A stretch of 50,264 nt of DNA from Paraphysomonas bandaiensis. Lineage: Eukaryota > Chrysophyceae. Made by a program: the position numbers and the translations under genes. Shown piece after piece: positions 46,701 to 50,264 of the stretch. The notes beneath the pieces are model-generated. The model searched no databases. It was given only the letters and a program-made list of their open reading frames with translations, and had not been told where the DNA came from. The first letter of the stretch is position 1. Every line of letters starts with the position of its first letter. The DNA is taken from the NCBI GenBank assembly GCA_965644295.1, contig CBFFRP010000422.1, positions 1 through 50,264 of the forward strand, read 5' to 3'.

Positions 46701-47741
46701 CTCTCAGTGCGAGAGGTCCACCTTTTAGCCTCTACTATCAACCCCTGCACGACGTGGGCGCTAAATGGTAATTACCTCAGCATTGTAGGCATCCCTACTG
46801 ACAAAGTAGCTTATAACATCGCATGGAAGGTGGACGAACTTAGGGACGCTATTCGTGATAACTACTACCATGTCATACTACAAGATGCTCACTACTTCCT
46901 CTTAGACCCTGCCGGTCTTTCTACTGCCCTAGACAACGCCCTACTATCTCTTGAAAACACCTTGGCCACCAGTATACTCTCAACGGCTGACCCCATCGCT
47001 CCACCTACACTCCCCGCGGACTCAATCACGAACAACAATAGGACATCAAAGATGACCAGCACCAGAACAACCTCGTCAAGCAGCACCAAGTTAGCACGAA
47101 CAAATCGACAGATTCTGCAGGCTTCAACCCCTGGAGCACTACCATCGCACAAGAAGATGCAGTTGAAACACGCCCAAACTGCGTTAACAAGTCGATGCCA
47201 GCCAACCCGGAAAGCCAAAAAGGTCGTAAATTATGATGAAAGTGACCAACCAACGAACCTTCACAACTCACACCCAACCACGACCACACGAACGATCAGA
47301 CCAACTCCAGCACTAGATACCACCGGCTGGGACAGGGACTGGTCAAGAAAGTTCTACATTGCGTACGCCGATAACACTGCCAAAGGACTATCCCTTTATG
47401 CGAAGAACACATTCCCAGCAGACGTCATCATTGCTGAGTACAAAGGCAAACGCTATCCACTAACAAAGATGAGTCAGTCTACAAGGCGTTCTGATTACAT
47501 AGTTCAAGACAGTACTGGTACCTTCGCAATAGATGGCTTTGACCAAGTCCGACAATGTGTAACATGCGAAGCTGGGTATATTAATGACCCCCTAGCCACA
47601 AACATGGCTAATGTCAAGTTTGTCACGAAAAATAAACGCCTCTATGTCCGTACAATACGTTCCATTGCTAAGGATGAAGAACTTCTCATCAACTACGGAC
47701 ATCATCATTGGTGTGATCAGCATGGCCACTTGAGATATTAA
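43734..47741 (+). CDS. Retroelement ORF2: tandem OTU-like protease modules plus SET-like domain
   Basis: Uninterrupted ORF of 1,335 residues. Residues 1-130 are basic. An OTU-like cysteine protease module spans about 270-435: nucleophile motif TPMEGFCGLAAIAAIY (C279) and late histidine CSNDHFFLDTK (H427). A second spans about 885-1060: IPSDGYCAYSTLYHLH (C898, close to the OTU D-G-x-C pattern) and LQDAHYFLLDP (H1053). Between them, SPQGNLLKEIYAHML and SQHGFHILN look like a third module without the Cys. Residues about 1200-1325 resemble a SET domain: GLSLYAKNTFPADVIIAEYK, AGYINDPLATNMANVKFV and DEELLINYGHHHW. The motif NHS of active SET enzymes is NDP here, so activity is uncertain. A short motif DNSGDGP occurs twice (about 64 and 492). 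OTU domains are known in some non-LTR elements; a SET domain in one is new to me. Confidence 0.8.
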   Translation: MSAAAHTWLSPSPHLHIHSGPSPDTTTFACSTHMRPPRKPPDKQSRSTSVHPTKRHQGPHFSCDNSGDGPRKRPASTQRKRNNLRRLSRKRTLQQFREGTIQSLPPHIQRQQTRNKLRIRAHNKQAWREHLQHLAQQCVDTHNIVTTPIPDTAPTAVTAPPRPEDSTHTICLPPPTVEDEQERTITDTSVLPQLFVPHPLPAAFTDPGLQNWSFYSPSGLLAIAIHEEVVHSVMSMLQSRHALERIEQHLRCSLEEGKMLVARHYTHTEYNNTPMEGFCGLAAIAAIYHKQPEEDHYPYLNPDDPASKAKLLQVIQTSRTVLSTYTLAEAKMLNFACIRKKLRQQLTTYNKALRRKRPTAVGIPPEQWGYTDIIALLAETLSIRIRIWQDSPVDLGHNWAYWSTHHSSFLPQTQFLPSYDVFCSNDHFFLDTKYPVELELHALLERIPDLVIMRLQNVLQYHSKGMQGVHRARSINHPSHALQGKEFSSDNSGDGPSKSTHTLPLPTKDATTPYATLFDYFPVKRRPPTTNPTQLNTMGTLALAPDGPSSHSTTTPDIRPDALPKDIATHTRHYTEGWGHTPFHSDLLNNWVRYDETQTIAASPQGNLLKEIYAHMLSPACTDIWEGFIAKASRTDNYDLMISFTLPEHKLDTTHSALLVAQHLANGNKPWADSTHVVSRHVRTLCLTKGIPSTATVSLRKTLMQYESSTPHTGLHLDTEDFQLLLDLLSIPYRLWDAVQPHLAPGWAQLSPFSRQALTVHASTNTVVTHDIIRSQHGFHILNATNIPICIMHALTRTQERLSCFLQHQTSRQSTNILWTSEPSTVPPMPHEHREQQEQREVIAVSLSPRARRQLRQMNPTDRRQLRLHMCDMSRVYRLTLRPSALRTQQHIPSDGYCAYSTLYHLHILASSRRHTRSCLKLDLKQRKDRHTLASFINTLGTQAFDILQRECMAHHTLQPLRHKLDHAQAALLIPTKTTYTTEDDITHWLSVREVHLLASTINPCTTWALNGNYLSIVGIPTDKVAYNIAWKVDELRDAIRDNYYHVILQDAHYFLLDPAGLSTALDNALLSLENTLATSILSTADPIAPPTLPADSITNNNRTSKMTSTRTTSSSSTKLARTNRQILQASTPGALPSHKKMQLKHAQTALTSRCQPTRKAKKVVNYDESDQPTNLHNSHPTTTTRTIRPTPALDTTGWDRDWSRKFYIAYADNTAKGLSLYAKNTFPADVIIAEYKGKRYPLTKMSQSTRRSDYIVQDSTGTFAIDGFDQVRQCVTCEAGYINDPLATNMANVKFVTKNKRLYVRTIRSIAKDEELLINYGHHHWCDQHGHLRY

Positions 47742-50264
47742 TCCAAGCCAGGGCTGCGTACGACAGCGACATAGGCGGTGCCAATATAGCAGTATGGGAC
47801 AGACTCCGCAGACAAGAGTGGAACTCCTACAGAGACCTCCAGCAGCATCCCCAAGGATCCCTCGGGAGCAGCCATGGGACTCCGACTCTCCACATGGAAC
47901 ACAAATGGCAATCCAGCATCACACACAGGTAAAGCCCAAGCTATCATCCGACACTTTAAGCGGCAAAAATTGGACGTGCTCCTATTACAGGATGTCCGTC
48001 TAACAGAAACTCAGGCCAACTTCTTCACGCGTATCATCGAAGATGCACTCCAGGGAACAAGAATATGCCTCTTCCTCAGCAAGCAGCCAAAACTGACTTC
48101 AAGAGACCCACTAATGGGGGGTACAGTAGTCATAATCAGCGAATACTGGAAGCGCCGTCTCGCCTTCACAAGGGCTGACTTTACGGGACTTGGTTTAGTG
48201 AGCCGACTAGAGTTCAAAACGTCGGTGGCGCACACCCTAGTACTAATAAGCGTCTATCTCACTCCCCGAAGCCATCCACGCCGGGCACTTGCACATTATG
48301 GAGCAAATTGACCAAGCTGAGGGAGAGCGTCCCGTGGTATCTGTACTGCTGACCCCTACAAGCTCCTATGCGACATCCTTACGAAATGGGTCACTAAGGC
48401 CAGAGCCAAGGACCATACTGTCATTGTCGCCGGCTGACTTCAATGGCTCCATGGAGACAAATCACTAAGGCAGAGACATACGACCACTTGCCGACAAACT
48501 CCAACTGGCTGCACCACTCCATGAGCTTCTCCTACCCAGGAAAACATATCATACCTTCCACAGATTAGACAAAGGAATATCGCGGATTGATCATATCTCT
48601 ACACACGCCGTTACCTCCGAACATGTCTGTTACGGACACTGGCTGCCTTGACTCCCCCCTCATTACTCGCAGCCAGCCTTCGATCATCGACCGGTCTGGG
48701 TCGGTTTCACCGTACCAGTCAATCTCGACCCTCGACCACCTGAGTCGCACCTCCGAATCCCCCCCCGTCTCAATGTAAACCCGAAGGACTCAAGGAAGTA
48801 CCATACACCGCAAGACTCCTCCAACTTCATGCACAACTATCACATTTAGACAACGGATCGACTACCATACTCCCTCCTGAGGTGGCAGCCAACAGACTAG
48901 CGGCCATCCATCACATAACCCTCCAGGCTTCGCTTGAGGCGAAGCGTCCTGCATGTACACATAGCACACGCCTACACGAACGTTGTCAGCGCACACGCTC
49001 AAAGTTCAAGAATGGCTTTTCCCCGGAAATGAGAGTAATACAGGAAGGAATGCTCATGGTTTTGCGGATTATCCAAAAGATGTTCGGTTCTGCCGGATAC
49101 AAACGGCATGGATATGGCGCGGCCCCCCCGGCAAGCCACCCCCCCCCACCCACGAAATCATCACTGCATGGTTCGCCCGATGGGACTCACTATCTCAGGA
49201 GTTCTCAGGGTCACATCAAAGGCATATCGGACATCTGCTTCTGGTGCAGCCACCGCAACGCCGGGCCCACGAGTAATCCTGGGTTGGAACGCAAAGCAAG
49301 CCACCGAGCAAAACCTTCTCCGAATCTGCCTCGCGACTGACGAGGAGACCCCTTCATGGACATTGAGCGCAGGACAGAAATGCGGCGGACTGAGACTCGC
49401 TATCAGCACCAAGCTGATGTGGATAGGCACTAAGCACAGTGCAGAAAAGAGAACTTCCAGCAATTCTTCCAGAAAATTGGTCCCTAGTTGTCAAAACACC
49501 ACTCCGACTCACCACGGTGAAAACGAACTGACCGGGCACATCCTCCACAACGCCGCAAGACGATTCGTGAAGGCATTAATGCGCATCGTGCGTGAACGAT
49601 CATGCCAAACCTCCTGGACTTCGACCTCCGACGGCACAGACAGACTCCAGGATGAACCCTACATGGTGGAAACCACTTCTGAGATCCGGGCTCAGCTGAG
49701 CATGCCGAGACCACTCCACCCCTTGTCTCTGAAAATTCCTCTCTCCCCTGCCAACCGGGGTTCACGAACGGGCCCTTTGTACCAAGACCACCTCGGCCAT
49801 GGCAGCCACACTCAAATCTACTCTTGCAAAAGACATCACCCAGGATGAATTCTACTGCACACTTCACTCTCTCTCCTTCAACCGCGCGCCTGGACCCTCA
49901 ATGGTCTCCTCCAACATGGTCAAATCCTGGCCACCGGTAGTTCAGCGAGAGGCTTACATCCTCACCAGATCTCTCTGGAAACATAAACATGTGCCCATTT
50001 GGTGGAGAGACAGGGTAATGTCTCCCATTCTCAAGAAACCAGGAGAATCCTCCTCACTAATCTCCGACCGATTGGTCTGCTTGAAGTCAGTAGGAAAATA
50101 TTAACAAGGATAATCACTCATAGAATTCTTACCGTATGGGAGGAACAGAAAGTTTTGCATCCGTCCCAGCATGGTTATCGCTGGAGGAACGGGACGGACA
50201 CAGCGATACTAGCGGGTACTCGCGGCTGCAGAAGAAGCACGACGAAAAGGCGACCAGCATATAT
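47742..50264 (+). pseudogene. Broken endonuclease-reverse transcriptase region of the non-LTR element
   Basis: An exonuclease-endonuclease-phosphatase domain starts at the Met at 47874 (LRLSTWNTNGN, LDVLLLQDVRLTE) and runs to about 48280; the later motifs VIVAG/DFNGSM and RIDHIS lie in other frames, so at least three shifts occur in 500 bp. The reverse transcriptase N-terminal blocks begin near 49830 (FNRAPGPSMVSSNMVK, WWRDRVMSPILKK), then after a shift near 50050 LRPIGLLEVSRKILTRII and SQHGYRWRNGTDTAIL. The catalytic YxDD is beyond the window. Between them (48780-49800) frames are fragmented. This copy cannot make a full polymerase, although the two ORFs before it are intact. Confidence 0.8.

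Larger units (their letters stand above)
41145..50264 (+). mobile_element. Non-LTR (LINE-type) retrotransposon encoding OTU and SET domains, 3' end beyond window
   Basis: The region from about 41.1 kb to the end is C/A-rich and compositionally unlike its flanks. It holds two long intact ORFs in tandem (41145-43685 and 43734-47741, 48 bp apart), then an apurinic-type endonuclease and a reverse transcriptase in broken frames. The order ORF1, large accessory ORF, endonuclease, RT is that of a LINE. No LTR was found. The RT catalytic motif lies beyond the window. Confidence 0.85.

Noticed and set aside
1-50264. CRISPR arrays, bacterial operons or phage genes
   Set aside because: The window is intron-rich eukaryotic DNA. 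The tandem repeats are uninterrupted microsatellites without spacers.

Overview
This window is nuclear DNA from a eukaryote. Seven of the eight host genes are split by short GT-AG introns (about 45-120 bp), the standard genetic code fits all of them, and there is no operon-like packing. A DNAAF4/DYX1C1-type axonemal dynein assembly factor implies a lineage with motile cilia or flagella. A GARP/SHLQKYR-type Myb protein, Ty1/copia and non-LTR retrotransposons and long TATG tetranucleotide arrays suit a protist or alga. I cannot name the lineage. Exon structures were worked out by hand from splice sites, reading phase and protein continuity; every splice phase I report closes, and each gene total is divisible by three.

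Layout. 1-120: possible end of a copia-like element. 1.3-4.5 kb: head-to-head pair, GARP-Myb (-) and ankyrin-repeat protein (+), around a tetranucleotide array. 5.6-11.4 kb: a hAT-like MITE split by an apparently intact copia element with identical LTRs. 11.7-15.9 kb: head-to-head pair, SPFH/band-7 protein (-) and DNAAF4-like protein (+). 16.7-18.2 kb: acidic nuclear-type protein (-) with a large tetranucleotide array just upstream. 19-23.5 kb: gene-poor, with a broken ORF relic and two copies of a new-looking ~0.5 kb dispersed repeat. 23.5-27.5 kb: head-to-head pair, PH-like protein (-) and Trm7/FTSJ1 tRNA methyltransferase (+). 27.9-29.2 kb: solo copia LTR and a third copy of the dispersed repeat. 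29.3-40.2 kb: head-to-head pair, ataxin-3/Josephin deubiquitinase (-) and a 16-exon Nup188-like scaffold nucleoporin (+) carrying an EF-hand. 41.1 kb to the end: a non-LTR retrotransposon whose second ORF carries two or three OTU-protease-like modules and a C-terminal SET-like domain, followed by a broken endonuclease and reverse transcriptase.

The host genes cover unrelated housekeeping jobs: tRNA modification, ubiquitin editing, nuclear pore, cilia assembly, membrane scaffolding and transcription. Their shared feature is architecture: four divergent pairs, two of them around TATG/CATA arrays and two sharing a GGTATACC palindrome. The strongest candidates for something undescribed are the OTU-OTU-SET retrotransposon protein, the EF-hand inside Nup188, the copia element that starts translation inside its own LTR, and the ~0.5 kb repeat family with 11-12 bp target duplications.
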